Shown piece by piece: positions 17,078 through 27,524 of a DNA stretch of 64,000 nucleotides. The position numbers and the translations under genes are program-made. The DNA is from Arundinibacter roseus. Lineage in GTDB: Bacteria; Bacteroidota; Bacteroidia; Cytophagales; Spirosomataceae. The first letter of the stretch is position 1. Each line of letters opens with the position of its first letter. Below the pieces are notes generated by a model, which was given only the letters and a program-made list of their open reading frames with translations, was not told where the DNA came from and did no database searches. The stretch covers positions 1 through 64,000 of the forward strand of contig NZ_SMJU01000001.1 of the NCBI RefSeq assembly GCF_004348825.1, written 5' to 3'.

Positions 17078-17571
17078 TGTTTTAATTGATTCTTTTGGAT
17101 TAAAAATTCGAGAAACTGTACTCCGCATCTTTCGACCATACGGAACACGTCTTCAAATACAGAAATATCTTCGTAATAAGGATCAGGAACATCAGATGAA
17201 CCATCCTGAACAGGATCAAACTCCCGATATAAAAACAACCGATCTTCGGGATAAAAGAATCCACTGCTCCGGTAACTCTGATTTCGAATGTCGTCAAAGT
17301 TGATTTCATCCATAGCCAGGATATAATCGAAGGTATAGAAGTCATCGCCATTGAGTTTACGGCTTTTGTGAATCAGTTGAATGCCATTCTGAGCAGCTAC
17401 CTGACGCATACGGCGGTCCGGAAGATTTCCGATGTGATACGAAGCTGTACCTGCCGAGTCGCACTGAATAGCGTCCGAAAGCCCGGCATCCTCTACAAGT
17501 TTGCGAAAGACGCCCTCTGCCACTGGCGAACGGCATATATTTCCCAGGCAAACAAAGAGTACGTGTATCAT
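17074..17571 (-). CDS. Low-molecular-weight protein-tyrosine phosphatase
   Basis: 165 aa. The P-loop CLGNICRSP puts the catalytic Cys at residue 8 and Arg at 14. The general-acid Asp is in DVPDPYYED (about 130), followed by paired Tyr typical of the fold. It removes phosphate from Tyr residues, perhaps of capsule or envelope kinases; no such kinase is adjacent. It overlaps gpmI by 4 bp (ATGA) and begins 67 bp after the FtsB/DivIC-like gene, so the three form a likely operon. Confidence 0.93.
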   Translation of the reverse strand: MIHVLFVCLGNICRSPVAEGVFRKLVEDAGLSDAIQCDSAGTASYHIGNLPDRRMRQVAAQNGIQLIHKSRKLNGDDFYTFDYILAMDEINFDDIRNQSYRSSGFFYPEDRLFLYREFDPVQDGSSDVPDPYYEDISVFEDVFRMVERCGVQFLEFLIQKNQLKQ

Positions 17572-17638
17572 GCAGGAAGGTTGTATTTGCGAGAGAGATT
17601 AAAGAAAAACAGGCCCAAATTGTACCAGTTGGCTTGAA

Positions 17639-17971
17639 TTACTTCTTTTCGATGTATTCTCCGTTTTCATCAACTATGACATATACATCTTCGGAAGGCT
17701 TCCTCATCATGTACTTTTCGCGTGCCCACTTTTCAAGCAGTGCTTTACTGCCGAAAACTTCATCATGTTCTTTTCTTACAAGTTTTACCTGCTCGATAAA
17801 ATAGCTCCGGTCTCGCTCCAGGTCCAACATTTTCTGACGGTTTTCCCAGACCACAAATAAATTGTTATCGTCAATGACAAAGATCCAAACCAGCCAACCA
17901 ATAAATGTTGCTGCGTAAAATTTTCGTAAAAAAAGGAAGGCCTTGCGAAGCCATGCAGGAATTGTGACCAT
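17639..17971 (-). CDS. Septum formation initiator (FtsB/DivIC-like) protein
   Basis: 110 aa from the ATG at 17971. A longer start at 18004 would fall inside the eno terminator stem and is rejected. One transmembrane helix (about 18-36, FYAATFIGWLVWIFVIDDNN) is followed by a coiled coil (ENRQKMLDLERDRSYFIEQVKLVRKE) and a short KALLEKWAREKYMMRKPSEDVYVI tail. This single-pass layout is typical of the FtsB/DivIC family of the divisome, which pairs with FtsL and FtsQ. It sits between eno and the phosphatase; the eno-adjacent position is also common for ftsB in other bacteria. Confidence 0.87.
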   Translation of the reverse strand: MVTIPAWLRKAFLFLRKFYAATFIGWLVWIFVIDDNNLFVVWENRQKMLDLERDRSYFIEQVKLVRKEHDEVFGSKALLEKWAREKYMMRKPSEDVYVIVDENGEYIEKK

Positions 17972-17981
17972 ACGAAAACGG

Positions 17982-18012
17982 AAAAGACCGGAGTTATTAA
18001 ACAACTCCGGTC
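17982..18012 (-). terminator. Terminator of eno
   Basis: GACCGGAGTT / AACTCCGGTC, a 10-bp stem with a 7-nt loop, followed on the minus strand by TTTTCCGTTTT. It lies 23 bp after the eno stop. Confidence 0.92.
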
Positions 18013-18034
18013 AGGTATACATTTGAGATTCTTG

Positions 18035-19336
<1,302 letters not shown>

Positions 19337-19352
19337 TTAAATTTAACGAAGC

Positions 19353-19360
19353 AAAAATAA
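19353..19360 (-). promoter_or_regulatory. Candidate -7 box TATTTTTG for eno
   Basis: Minus-strand TAnnTTTG match 47 bp before the eno ATG. The -33 region does not contain TTTG at the expected spacing. Confidence 0.4.
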
Positions 19361-19435
19361 CGTAAAATTTTGGGAACCGTTGTGTCCCTTCTTTTTTTAA
19401 AACCTTTTCTATAAATCCTTTACAATTGATATACT

Positions 19436-20146
19436 ATGCGACGCTTACCAATTCTCCCTCTGATGACACTCCTGTTACTTTCTCTTTGCGGAATGGGCCA
19501 AACGGTTTTGGATGCAGAAATTTTTAAAAATAAACTCTCCTCAACTCCAAACGGTCAGTTACTTGATGTGCGCACATTTGAAGAATACGCACAGGGCCAT
19601 TTAAAAAATTCACTCAATATTGATGTAACAGGGTCTTCTTTTGAGCAAAAGACGCTGGCATTGGATAAATCCCAACCTGTTTTTGTATACTGTTTGTCCG
19701 GAGCCCGAAGCGCAAAAGCCGCAAAACAGCTTGTAGATAATGGTTTTAAAGAAGTATATGATATGAAAGGAGGCTATCTGAAATGGTCTTCGGCACAGCT
19801 ACCTATTGATAAAAATGAACACCTTGCCAAGGGAGTAGAAGAAATAAGTCAGGATGATTTTGAGAAACTTATTGCTTCTGACAAACCTGTATTGCTTGAT
19901 TTTTTTGCTACATGGTGCGCACCCTGCAAGCAAATGATGCCTACGATGCAAAAACTCACAAAGGATTATGAAGGCAAGGCGGTTATTAAAACCATCAACT
20001 ACGATAAAAACAAAGCACTTACCCAACGCCTTCAAATTGACGAAATCCCTATTTTCTTACTTTACAAAAATGGGAAACTGCTGTGGCGCGGCATGGGATT
20101 AATGCCTGAAAAGGAGTTTAAAGAAATAATCGAGGCAAATTTGTGA
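19436..20146 (+). CDS. Periplasmic rhodanese-thioredoxin fusion protein
   Basis: 236 aa. A signal peptide (about 1-21, ending GMGQ) is followed by a rhodanese domain at about 25-122 with the catalytic Cys86 in VYCLSGARSAK. Residues about 135-236 form a thioredoxin domain with the active site W160-C-A-P-C164 and the cis-Pro in DEIPIFLLYKNG. The joint domains suggest handling of sulfane sulfur or persulfides together with a dithiol in the periplasm. Specific partners are not visible. It diverges from eno and ends in a strong terminator. Confidence 0.9.
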   Translation: MRRLPILPLMTLLLLSLCGMGQTVLDAEIFKNKLSSTPNGQLLDVRTFEEYAQGHLKNSLNIDVTGSSFEQKTLALDKSQPVFVYCLSGARSAKAAKQLVDNGFKEVYDMKGGYLKWSSAQLPIDKNEHLAKGVEEISQDDFEKLIASDKPVLLDFFATWCAPCKQMMPTMQKLTKDYEGKAVIKTINYDKNKALTQRLQIDEIPIFLLYKNGKLLWRGMGLMPEKEFKEIIEANL

Positions 20147-20169
20147 TAAAATGACTTAACCATTAAGAG

Positions 20170-20219
20170 TGAAGCCTTCCGGCAAGAGAAAAGTTCTCAT
20201 GCAGGAAGGCTTCATTTTT
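20170..20219. terminator. Terminator between the rhodanese-thioredoxin gene and carA
   Basis: TGAAGCCTTCC / GGAAGGCTTCA with a 23-nt interior that can form a small AGAG/CTCT stem, then a TTTTT run on the plus strand. It lies in the convergent gap. Confidence 0.88.
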
Positions 20220-20235
20220 AATCAATAGGTTGAAT

Positions 20236-21342
20236 TTACTCAGCTTCGGTTAACAACTTGGCAAATTCATCAAACAAATAGCGCGAATCGTGCGGACCGG
20301 GTGATGCTTCGGGATGATATTGTACTGAGAACGCCGGTTTGTCCTTCCGACGAATACCTTCAATAGTTTTATCGTTCAGATTAACATGCGTTACCTCTAC
20401 ATCAGGATGACTCAAAATCTCGTCCGGGTTAACAGCAAACCCGTGATTTTGTGAGGTCACCTCACAGCGGCCTGTGATAAGATTCTTAACCGGATGGTTT
20501 AGTCCCCGGTGTCCGTGGTGCATTTTGTAGGTAGAAATACCACTAGCCTCTGCCAAAAGTTGATGTCCGAGGCAAATTCCAAAAACTGGTTTGCTGGTAT
20601 CTACCATCTTTTTGACAGTTTCAACGGCATACAACATGGCGCCGGGATCTCCCGGACCATTTGAGATAAAAAATCCGTCGGGCTTCCATTCCATTACCTC
20701 TTCAAACGATGTTTGGGCGGGGAAAACTTTACAATAGCATCCTCGCATTGTCAGGTTTTTGAGGATACTTTTTTTAATGCCATAGTCCATCACCGCAACT
20801 CGCCAGCGACTTTCCATTTCATCGCCAACAAAGTATGCCTGCTCTGTACTGACTTCCGATGATAATTCCAGGCCAGCCATAGAAGGTATCTTCTTCAACT
20901 CCTGCATCAATTCGGTTTCATCCAGAATTTCAGACGAAATAATGGCGTTCATTACGCCTTTTTGACGCACATGCCGTACCAAATGCCGGGTATCAACATT
21001 ACTAATCCCGACAATATTAGCTCTTTCAAAGTATTCCTGAAGAGAAAAGTCGGCGGTATGCCTTGAATAGACATTTGAAAAAGTGTTACAAACCATGCCT
21101 TTAATCTTTACATGATCTGATTCTTCTTCACTTCCCAGTTGCACGCCATAGTTCCCAATGTGCGAGGTCGTGTTAACCACGATCTGACCATAATACGAAG
21201 GATCTGTATAAATCTCCTGATAACCCGTCATGCCGGTATTAAAGCAGATTTCACCTCCCGTAGTACCAGATTTTCCCAGGGCTGTGCCTCGATAGGCCGT
21301 ACCATCTTCCAGTAGCAATAGTGCTTCCTTTGTCTCAGTCAT
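20236..21342 (-). CDS. carA: Carbamoyl-phosphate synthase small (glutaminase) subunit
   Basis: 368 aa. The N-terminal half is the CarA-specific domain (LLLEDGTAYRG, GEICFNTGMTGYQEI, NTTSHIGNYG). The C-terminal half is a class I glutamine amidotransferase with the nucleophile Cys in PVFGICLGHQLLA and the His/Glu of the triad in VQYHPEASPGPHDS. It supplies ammonia to the CarB subunit for arginine and pyrimidine synthesis; carB is not in the window. It lies just downstream of rplQ, but a terminator separates them and a TACTTTTG box (21369-21376) offers a separate promoter. Confidence 0.97.
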   Translation of the reverse strand: MTETKEALLLLEDGTAYRGTALGKSGTTGGEICFNTGMTGYQEIYTDPSYYGQIVVNTTSHIGNYGVQLGSEEESDHVKIKGMVCNTFSNVYSRHTADFSLQEYFERANIVGISNVDTRHLVRHVRQKGVMNAIISSEILDETELMQELKKIPSMAGLELSSEVSTEQAYFVGDEMESRWRVAVMDYGIKKSILKNLTMRGCYCKVFPAQTSFEEVMEWKPDGFFISNGPGDPGAMLYAVETVKKMVDTSKPVFGICLGHQLLAEASGISTYKMHHGHRGLNHPVKNLITGRCEVTSQNHGFAVNPDEILSHPDVEVTHVNLNDKTIEGIRRKDKPAFSVQYHPEASPGPHDSRYLFDEFAKLLTEAE

Positions 21343-21368
21343 TTTTATCGTTACAAGAGTTAGAGATT

Positions 21369-21376
21369 CAAAAGTA
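21369..21376 (-). promoter_or_regulatory. Candidate -7 box TACTTTTG for carA
   Basis: TAnnTTTG match 27 bp before the carA start, just after the rplQ terminator. There is no TTTG at the N19 spacing. Confidence 0.4.
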
Positions 21377-21389
21377 TTAAATAATGCCC

Positions 21390-21426
21390 AAAAAAAGGGG
21401 TTAAACGATAATCGCCTAACCCCTTT
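21390..21426 (-). terminator. Terminator of the ribosomal/rpoA operon (after rplQ)
   Basis: AAAGGGGTTA / TAACCCCTTT with a 13-nt loop and a T-run on the minus strand. It is 37 bp after the rplQ stop. Confidence 0.9.
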
Positions 21427-21462
21427 CTCAATTTTATTCTATCATTTCTGATATATTTTCTA

Positions 21463-22212
21463 TCAATTCTCGCGTCCTCCGTTCAATTCGTCCTGCCAGG
21501 TTTTCAGCTCTTCCCACTGACCTGCGGCGGCCAATTCAGCTTGCTTAGGCCAGGTTGCAGGATCATGTGAAGCAAATTGTGAACCTGCATTGTCCAGGAT
21601 TTCACGAATAGCCTCGGGAGTTGTTTCAGCCAATTTAGCGAAAGAGTCAATACCGGCAGCTTGCAAAACCTCAGCAATTTTTGGTCCAACACCTTCTACT
21701 TTTTCCAAATCGTCAGCTTCGGGTGCAGCTGTTTCTTCCAGAGCTACGGGAGCTGCTTGCGCATCATCCGCAGTTGAAGTTTCAGACTTTTTACCACCAC
21801 GACGGCTACGACGCGTTTTGGTTGCTTTTTCAGTTTCTGCGAGAAGTAGTGTTTCGTTGAAATCAACCAATTCCATCAAACAGGTTTCGGCGGCATCTCC
21901 AAGACGAGTTCCCAACTTTACGATACGGGTATATCCACCCGGACGGTCAACAATTTTATCAGAAACAACATTGAAAAGTTCTTTTACAGACTCCTTATCA
22001 TGGAGGTAAGAAAAAACGATCCGACGATTGTGCGTAGAATCCACTTTTGAGCGAGTCAAAAGAGGTTCAACATACTTTCTGAGTTCCTTGGCTTTGGCAA
22101 GTGTAGTCTCAATGCGTTTGTGTAAGATCAATGAAGAGGCCATGTTTGACAGCATTGCCCGACGGTGTGAAGCCGTTCTTCCCAGGTGGTTATCTTTCTT
22201 TCCGTGTCTCAT
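21463..22212 (-). CDS. rplQ: Ribosomal protein L17 with C-terminal helix-hairpin-helix-like extension
   Basis: 249 aa, about twice the length of a typical L17. Residues 1-120 are the normal L17 ([53 protein letters not shown]). Residues about 130-168 are a basic then acidic/Ala-rich linker ([12 protein letters not shown]...). Residues about 169-249 form a compact domain with [20 protein letters not shown] and a second helix pair, resembling the helix-hairpin-helix found in DUF4332-like and nucleic-acid-binding proteins. It is the last gene of the operon, after rpoA. L17 lies near the exit tunnel of the 50S subunit, so the tail would be exposed there. Confidence 0.95.
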   Translation of the reverse strand: MRHGKKDNHLGRTASHRRAMLSNMASSLILHKRIETTLAKAKELRKYVEPLLTRSKVDSTHNRRIVFSYLHDKESVKELFNVVSDKIVDRPGGYTRIVKLGTRLGDAAETCLMELVDFNETLLLAETEKATKTRRSRRGGKKSETSTADDAQAAPVALEETAAPEADDLEKVEGVGPKIAEVLQAAGIDSFAKLAETTPEAIREILDNAGSQFASHDPATWPKQAELAAAGQWEELKTWQDELNGGREN

Positions 22213-22286
22213 TTTTTTAATTGTTTAGTAGCTTCGAGCGGCGGGTTAAAACGCGCTACAGAATACTGACTTATTTAACTTACTTT

Positions 22287-23276
22287 TCAATCCTCTTCAA
22301 GACGGTACTTTCCAACCTCCATGCCGAAGGTAAGGCCTTTCTCAGATACGAGTTGCTCCAACTCGGTCAATGATTTCTTTCCAAAATTGCGGAATTTCAT
22401 CATGTCTGAAATTTCTAACTTCACCAGATCTCCCAACGTTTTTACATCTGCTGATTTCAAACAGTTGTAAGCCCTAACAGAAAGATCAAGTTCAGACAAA
22501 GATGTTTTCAAGAGCTTGCGCATACGCAACATCTCTTCGTCTACCTGATTATCTTCTTCTGCTTTCTGCTTCTCAAACGTCATCGTTTGGTCAGAGAAAA
22601 GCATAAAGTGTTGAATCAATATATTAGCTGCTCCTTTCAAAGCTTCCTCGGGATGAATAGAGCCATCTGTTTGAATATCAATCAGAAGTCTTTCATAATC
22701 CGTCCGTTGCTCTACACGAGTATTTTCAACGCTGTATTTAACATTTTTGATGGGCGTATAAATAGCATCCATCGCAATATGGCTGAAAGGCAATTCGGTA
22801 GCACGAGGCTCATCCGCAGGTACATATCCGCGTCCCTTATCCAAAAGAATTTCCATTTCGAATTCCTTCTGATCATCGAGGTGGCATATCACCTGCTCAG
22901 GATTCAATACCTGATACGAACTTGTGAATTTACCAATATCACCAGCCGTTACAACTGATACATTTTTCAGATTAACTACAATTCGATTCTCAACAAGATC
23001 AACAACTTTCTTGAATCGTACTGTTTTAAGATTGAGGATAATTTCCGTAACATCTTCAACCACACCCTCTATGGTAGAAAATTCGTGGAGAACACCGGGG
23101 AATTTCACGCTCGTAATGGCGTAGCCTTCCAATGATGAAAGCAATATGCGGCGTAGGGCATTGCCTATGGTCACACCATATCCTTTCTCCAAAGGCTTAA
23201 ATTCAAACAACCCGTGAAAATCGTCAGCTTTCTCCATGACGACCTTATCAGGCATTTGGAATGCTAATATTGACAT
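22287..23276 (-). CDS. rpoA: RNA polymerase alpha subunit
   Basis: 329 aa. The N-terminal dimerisation/assembly domain (GFEL-type region [23 protein letters not shown]) is followed by the C-terminal domain with its helix-hairpin-helix ([20 protein letters not shown] and [11 protein letters not shown]), which contacts upstream DNA and activators. It assembles core RNA polymerase. It lies between rpsD and rplQ, with a GGAG ribosome-binding site about 7 bp before the ATG and a structured 135-bp leader. Confidence 0.98.
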   Translation of the reverse strand: MSILAFQMPDKVVMEKADDFHGLFEFKPLEKGYGVTIGNALRRILLSSLEGYAITSVKFPGVLHEFSTIEGVVEDVTEIILNLKTVRFKKVVDLVENRIVVNLKNVSVVTAGDIGKFTSSYQVLNPEQVICHLDDQKEFEMEILLDKGRGYVPADEPRATELPFSHIAMDAIYTPIKNVKYSVENTRVEQRTDYERLLIDIQTDGSIHPEEALKGAANILIQHFMLFSDQTMTFEKQKAEEDNQVDEEMLRMRKLLKTSLSELDLSVRAYNCLKSADVKTLGDLVKLEISDMMKFRNFGKKSLTELEQLVSEKGLTFGMEVGKYRLEED

Positions 23277-23330
23277 AGTCTTTGTCTCCTTTTTGTGTAG
23301 TAAATGACGGTTGATCAGGCCATCGTTACC

Positions 23331-23390
23331 TTTGCGATCGCAAACGTTTCCCGTTTCAGGGGTACAAGGATGCCCCGGACGAGCCGGGGC
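23331..23390. promoter_or_regulatory. Palindrome and GC-rich hairpin in the rpsD-rpoA gap
   Basis: TTTGCGATCGCAAA (23331-23344) is a perfect 14-bp palindrome. GCCCCGG / CCGGGGC (23372-23378 / 23384-23390) is a 7-bp GC-only hairpin with no T-run after it. Both lie in the leader between rpsD and rpoA and may modulate rpoA expression or mRNA stability. Confidence 0.4.
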
Positions 23391-23411
23391 TATGTAGATG
23401 ATTAAGTGTAA

Positions 23412-24017
23412 TTACTTAGAGTACAACTCGACAATGAGTTGCTCGTTGACATTCTCAGGAATCTGATCCCGCTCAGGATAAGAGATAAACTTACCCGTTA
23501 GCTGAGAACCTTCCCATTCGAGCCAGGTAAAACGCTTGGACGTATGTCCAGCCAGGCTATCAGATATTGCTTCCAGAGACTTAGACTTCTCACGAACGGA
23601 GATTGTCTGACCGGGGCGCAAAGAATAAGATGGGATGTTCACGATTTCACCATCCACCATCAGGTGCTTGTGAGCAACCAATTGGCGGGCAGCCCGCCGG
23701 GTTGGTGCGATACCTAACCGATACACTGTGTTATCGAGTCGAGCTTCACACAATTTCAGAAGATTCTCTCCCGTGATTCCCTCTTTTACAGAAGCTTTCT
23801 GGAATATATTTCTGAATTGCTTTTCCAAAATACCGTAGGTATACTTCACCTTCTGCTTCTCCATTAATTGAAGTGCATATTCGGATTTTTTGGAACGTCT
23901 GCCGCGGCCATGAACGCCGGGAGGATAGTTCTTTTTAGTGAGAGCCTTACTTGGACCCATAATGGGTTCACCATAACGCCTCGAAATTTTTGCCTTGGGA
24001 CCTGTATAACGTGCCAT
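23412..24017 (-). CDS. rpsD: Ribosomal protein S4
   Basis: 201 aa. Binds 16S rRNA early in 30S assembly. The N-terminus [19 protein letters not shown] lacks the Cys cluster of zinc-type S4, so this is the zinc-free form. The S4 RNA-binding domain is seen at [26 protein letters not shown] and [21 protein letters not shown]. It is in alpha-operon order, 86 bp after rpsK. S4 often represses its operon in other bacteria, but no such site was identified. Confidence 0.98.
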   Translation of the reverse strand: MARYTGPKAKISRRYGEPIMGPSKALTKKNYPPGVHGRGRRSKKSEYALQLMEKQKVKYTYGILEKQFRNIFQKASVKEGITGENLLKLCEARLDNTVYRLGIAPTRRAARQLVAHKHLMVDGEIVNIPSYSLRPGQTISVREKSKSLEAISDSLAGHTSKRFTWLEWEGSQLTGKFISYPERDQIPENVNEQLIVELYSK

Positions 24018-24103
24018 TTTCTAAATTTAAATAATGCTGTAATCAATTAGATAACCCCAGTTCCTAAATTATTAATTGATTACCCGCGGCCTAATGAAAA
24101 AAA

Positions 24104-24499
24104 TTATACTCTTCTGCGTTTGGGAGGACGACATCCATTGTGTGGAAGTGGTGTAATATCCCGAATTGAAGAAACTTCAATACCTGCGTTCTGAATGGTC
24201 CGGATGGCAGATTCTCTTCCGGAACCCGGTCCTTTAACAAAAACCTCAGCTTTACGCATTCCTAAATCAAAAGCAACCTGTGCGCAGTTTTGAGCCGCAG
24301 TTTGTGCTGCATACGGCGTGTTCTTTTTGGAACCCCGGAAGCCCATCTTTCCCGCTGATGCCCACGAAATAACCTGACCGTTATTGTTCGTGATAGAAAT
24401 GATGATATTATTAAAGGTAGCTTTAATATGAACCTGACCAACAGATTCAACGACCACTACTCTTTTCTTTGCTTTGTCTTTTCTCTTATTTTGTGCCAT
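24104..24499 (-). CDS. rpsK: Ribosomal protein S11
   Basis: 131 aa with the typical basic start ([15 protein letters not shown]), [39 protein letters not shown] and the C-terminal [17 protein letters not shown]. It forms part of the 30S platform near the mRNA exit. It lies 51 bp after rpsM in the same operon. Confidence 0.98.
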   Translation of the reverse strand: MAQNKRKDKAKKRVVVVESVGQVHIKATFNNIIISITNNNGQVISWASAGKMGFRGSKKNTPYAAQTAAQNCAQVAFDLGMRKAEVFVKGPGSGRESAIRTIQNAGIEVSSIRDITPLPHNGCRPPKRRRV

Positions 24500-24550
24500 T
24501 GTGCTATTGCTGAATTAATTAAGCATGAATTTGACTTCAATGCCTAAGTG

Positions 24551-24928
24551 TTATTTCGTGGCTTTCTTTTTATTTGCTACCGTCTTACGCTTACCTTTCC
24601 GTGTACGTGAGTTATTCTTCGTTCTTTGCCCACGAAGCGGCAAGCCTTTCCGATGGCGAAGCCCGCGATAGCAAGCAATGTCCATAAGCCGTTTAATACT
24701 CAACTGCACCTCTGACTTGAGCGCACCTTCAACTTTGAATTCGTTCGCAATTACCGAACGAACCGCACCTGATTCGTCATCCGACCATTCTGCAACCTTC
24801 TTATCGAAAGATACACCTGCCTTTTCTAAAATTTTCCGCGATGCACTACGACCAATTCCGTAGATATAGGTAAGGGCGATTTCGCCTCTTTTACGATCGG
24901 GAATATCAACTCCTGCAATACGTGCCAT
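24551..24928 (-). CDS. rpsM: Ribosomal protein S13
   Basis: 125 aa, head protein of the 30S subunit that contacts the 50S and P-site tRNA. Diagnostic blocks are [38 protein letters not shown] and the tail [25 protein letters not shown]. It follows rpmJ after 6 bp, so translation is probably coupled. Confidence 0.98.
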   Translation of the reverse strand: MARIAGVDIPDRKRGEIALTYIYGIGRSASRKILEKAGVSFDKKVAEWSDDESGAVRSVIANEFKVEGALKSEVQLSIKRLMDIACYRGLRHRKGLPLRGQRTKNNSRTRKGKRKTVANKKKATK

Positions 24929-24934
24929 AATGAA

Positions 24935-25051
24935 TTATCCTTGTCTTTGTTTGTACCGAGGATTCTTTTTATTAATTACATAGATCTTGCCTTTGCGGCG
25001 GATCACTTTGCAGTCAACACTGCGCTTTTTTACTGATGCTTTAACTTTCAT
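24935..25051 (-). CDS. rpmJ: Ribosomal protein L36 (zinc-free form)
   Basis: A 38-codon gene: [20 protein letters not shown], then [18 protein letters not shown], stop TAA at 24935. It matches L36 along its whole length. Of the usual Cys/Cys/Cys/His zinc ligands only Cys14 remains (Cys11 is Ser; the third Cys and the His are gone), so it should not bind zinc. It sits in its standard place between infA and rpsM, 48 bp after infA. Confidence 0.96.
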   Translation of the reverse strand: MKVKASVKKRSVDCKVIRRKGKIYVINKKNPRYKQRQG

Positions 25052-25099
25052 TTTTATTCAGGATTTTCGCGTAAATTAGTAAGCGACTGTCTCAAACAT

Positions 25100-25318
25100 T
25101 TATTTGTAACGATAAACGATTCGCGCCTTTGTCAAATCATACGGAGACATTTCCAGTTTGACACGATCGCCAGGCAAAATTTTTATATAGTGCATCCTCA
25201 TTTTTCCTGAGATATGCGCAATAACTTCGTGCTTATTTTCCAACTGAACACGAAACATCGCATTTGACAATGCTTCTACGATTACTCCGTCCTGCTCAAT
25301 GGATGCTTGTTTTGCCAT
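25100..25318 (-). CDS. infA: Translation initiation factor IF-1
   Basis: 72 aa S1/OB-fold protein, the usual size. [40 protein letters not shown] and [21 protein letters not shown] are conserved IF-1 blocks. It occupies the A site of the 30S subunit during initiation. It lies 23 bp after map, ahead of rpmJ. Confidence 0.98.
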   Translation of the reverse strand: MAKQASIEQDGVIVEALSNAMFRVQLENKHEVIAHISGKMRMHYIKILPGDRVKLEMSPYDLTKARIVYRYK

Positions 25319-25341
25319 TATATTTTTATCAGATGTTTTTG

Positions 25342-26139
25342 TTAGTGAGCAACAACCATTAAACTGGTATTGGCTGTTACTTCTTCTATATATTCAAACG
25401 TGGTCAATATCTCTGCCTTCCCTTTACGGATTGCTACTGTATGCTCAAAGTGCGCAGATGGCTTGCGATCAACAGTTCTGATTGTCCAGCCGTCACGCTC
25501 CTGTACAACTCCTTTTTTTCCGAGGTTTATCATAGGCTCAATCGCTATCACCATACCCTCTTTTAATTTTATTCCTTTTCCTCTTTTTCCATAATTAGGA
25601 ACTTCCGGGCCTTCGTGAAGGTTTTTGCCAACGCCGTGACCAACAAGTTCTCTGACAACGGAGTAATTCAGTTCTTCTACATAGTTTTGTACAGCAAATC
25701 CTATATCTCCTGTCCGTAATCCATCGATTGCTTTATCGATTCCTTCATAGAGCGAGCGCTTGGTATGGCTCAATAAAGCAGAAACTTCTTCTGAAACTTC
25801 TCCAATCGGATAGGTGTAGGCACTATCGCTGTGAAACCCACCTAATTTAACTCCGCAATCAATAGAAATAATATCTCCTTCAACTAATTGGTAGTTGCCT
25901 GGTATTCCATGTACTACAACCTCATTAACGGAAATACAAAGCGAGGCAGGGAAATTATTATAACCTTTAAAGGAAGGAACTCCCTGATGATCCCGAATAA
26001 ATTCTTCCGCAACCGAATCAAGACGTTTTGTGGTAACACCGGGCTTTATCCATTTGGCTACTTCCGCGTGTGTTTTACCCAGAACAATGGCGCTCTTTTT
26101 AATGAGCTCTATCTCCTGATCTGTTTTCAGGTAGATCAT
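25342..26139 (-). CDS. map: Methionine aminopeptidase, type I
   Basis: 265 aa. Removes the N-terminal Met from nascent proteins. Metal ligands are visible: Asp in [11 protein letters not shown] and HSDSAYTY, His in [19 protein letters not shown], Glu in AIEPMINLG and HTVAI-adjacent FEHT. It has no zinc-finger extension, so it is type Ia. It follows secY by 4 bp in the spc operon and precedes infA. Confidence 0.97.
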   Translation of the reverse strand: MIYLKTDQEIELIKKSAIVLGKTHAEVAKWIKPGVTTKRLDSVAEEFIRDHQGVPSFKGYNNFPASLCISVNEVVVHGIPGNYQLVEGDIISIDCGVKLGGFHSDSAYTYPIGEVSEEVSALLSHTKRSLYEGIDKAIDGLRTGDIGFAVQNYVEELNYSVVRELVGHGVGKNLHEGPEVPNYGKRGKGIKLKEGMVIAIEPMINLGKKGVVQERDGWTIRTVDRKPSAHFEHTVAIRKGKAEILTTFEYIEEVTANTSLMVVAH

Positions 26140-26143
26140 ATAT

Positions 26144-27460
26144 CTAAACTGCTATACTTTCTGTGCGTCCTTTAATACGTCCGGACTTCATCAGCCCTTC
26201 ATACCGACGCATCAGGAGATAGCTTTCAATTTGCTGCAATGTATCCAACACCACACCAACCATAATCAGAAGAGATGTCCCTCCAAAAAACTGTGCGAAA
26301 GAACTGGTCATTCCGACTAAACTAGCTAATGCAGGGAGAATCGCCACGATAGCTAACATGATAGCTCCCGGGAAAGTAATACGATCCAATACTGTACTAA
26401 TATAATCCGAGGTCTGCTGCCCAGGTTTGATGCCCGGAATAAACCCACCCCCGCGTTTCATATCATCTGCTATTTGCTGTGGATTTACTGAAATGGCCGT
26501 ATAGAAAAATGTAAAAACGATAATGAGTACACCGAACAAGACATTATACTGCCAGGTAGTGTAAGTAGCAAAAATAGTCGCTACATTACTCGCGAAATCG
26601 CTTGTTTCGGCAAAAAGAGAAGCTACTAGAGAAGGAACAAACATTAATGCCTGCGCAAAAATAATGGGCATCACGCCAGCAGCATTTACTTTCAATGGAA
26701 GATATTGCCGCTGTCCGCCTCCAATAGCCCGATTTCCGACAACTTGTTTGGCATATTGAATTGGTACCCTTCGGACAGCCTGAGTTAACATCACTGCCCC
26801 CATGATCACAAAGTAAAGTGCGACTAATTCAAGAACAAAAATCAGAATCTGCGAACTTCCACGTGAGGCAAATTCCTGATAAATAGCACCGGGGAATCGA
26901 GAAACGATTCCAATCATAATAAGCATTGAAATACCGTTTCCAACACCTTTATCCGTGATACGTTCACCAAGCCACATACAAAACATGGTGCCGGCAATCA
27001 GAATAAACACAGATGATACTGTAAAAATGCTGCGGGAGACTAATAATGCCTCATCAGGCACGGTGGTTTTCAAATAGGTAATGCCCTGGGCAAACGTAAC
27101 AATGATGGTCAGAACCCGTGTAATCTGATTTAACTTCTTACGACCGGACTCCCCTTCTTTCTGCATTTTTTGAAAGTAAGGTAGTGCCATTGTCAAAAGC
27201 TGAATTGCAATTGATGCCGAAATGTAGGGCATAATCCCTAAGGCAAAAATTGACGCTTTACTGAATGCGCCGCCCAAAAATGTATCCAATAGGCCAAGTA
27301 GCCCCTGCGCTGAAAAATTCATGCGGTCAGGTTCAATACCTGGCAGCACTACAAACGACCCCAAACGGAATATCGTTATAAACAAAAGAGTGTTGAGAAT
27401 TCGTGTTCTCAACTCCTCAATTGAAAAAATATTTTTGAGCGTATCGATAAATCGTTTCAT
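26144..27460 (-). CDS. secY: Preprotein translocase subunit SecY
   Basis: 438 aa with ten transmembrane helices. It forms the protein-conducting channel with SecE and SecG in the inner membrane. The start (IDTLKNIFSIEELRTRILNT), the plug/TM2 region ALGIMPYISASIAIQLL, AQGITYL and GGGFIPGIKPGQQTSDYI are characteristic. It lies 64 bp after rplO and 4 bp before map. Confidence 0.98.
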   Translation of the reverse strand: MKRFIDTLKNIFSIEELRTRILNTLLFITIFRLGSFVVLPGIEPDRMNFSAQGLLGLLDTFLGGAFSKASIFALGIMPYISASIAIQLLTMALPYFQKMQKEGESGRKKLNQITRVLTIIVTFAQGITYLKTTVPDEALLVSRSIFTVSSVFILIAGTMFCMWLGERITDKGVGNGISMLIMIGIVSRFPGAIYQEFASRGSSQILIFVLELVALYFVIMGAVMLTQAVRRVPIQYAKQVVGNRAIGGGQRQYLPLKVNAAGVMPIIFAQALMFVPSLVASLFAETSDFASNVATIFATYTTWQYNVLFGVLIIVFTFFYTAISVNPQQIADDMKRGGGFIPGIKPGQQTSDYISTVLDRITFPGAIMLAIVAILPALASLVGMTSSFAQFFGGTSLLIMVGVVLDTLQQIESYLLMRRYEGLMKSGRIKGRTESIAV

Positions 27461-27524
27461 ATGAAAAGTCTTGTATAACCTGGGGATCGTTCAAACTTTA
27501 ACGGTAGTAAGATACCAACAGGAT

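Noticed and set aside
17972-18004. Longer N-terminus for the FtsB/DivIC-like protein
   Set aside because: Its ATG lies inside the perfect stem of the eno terminator.
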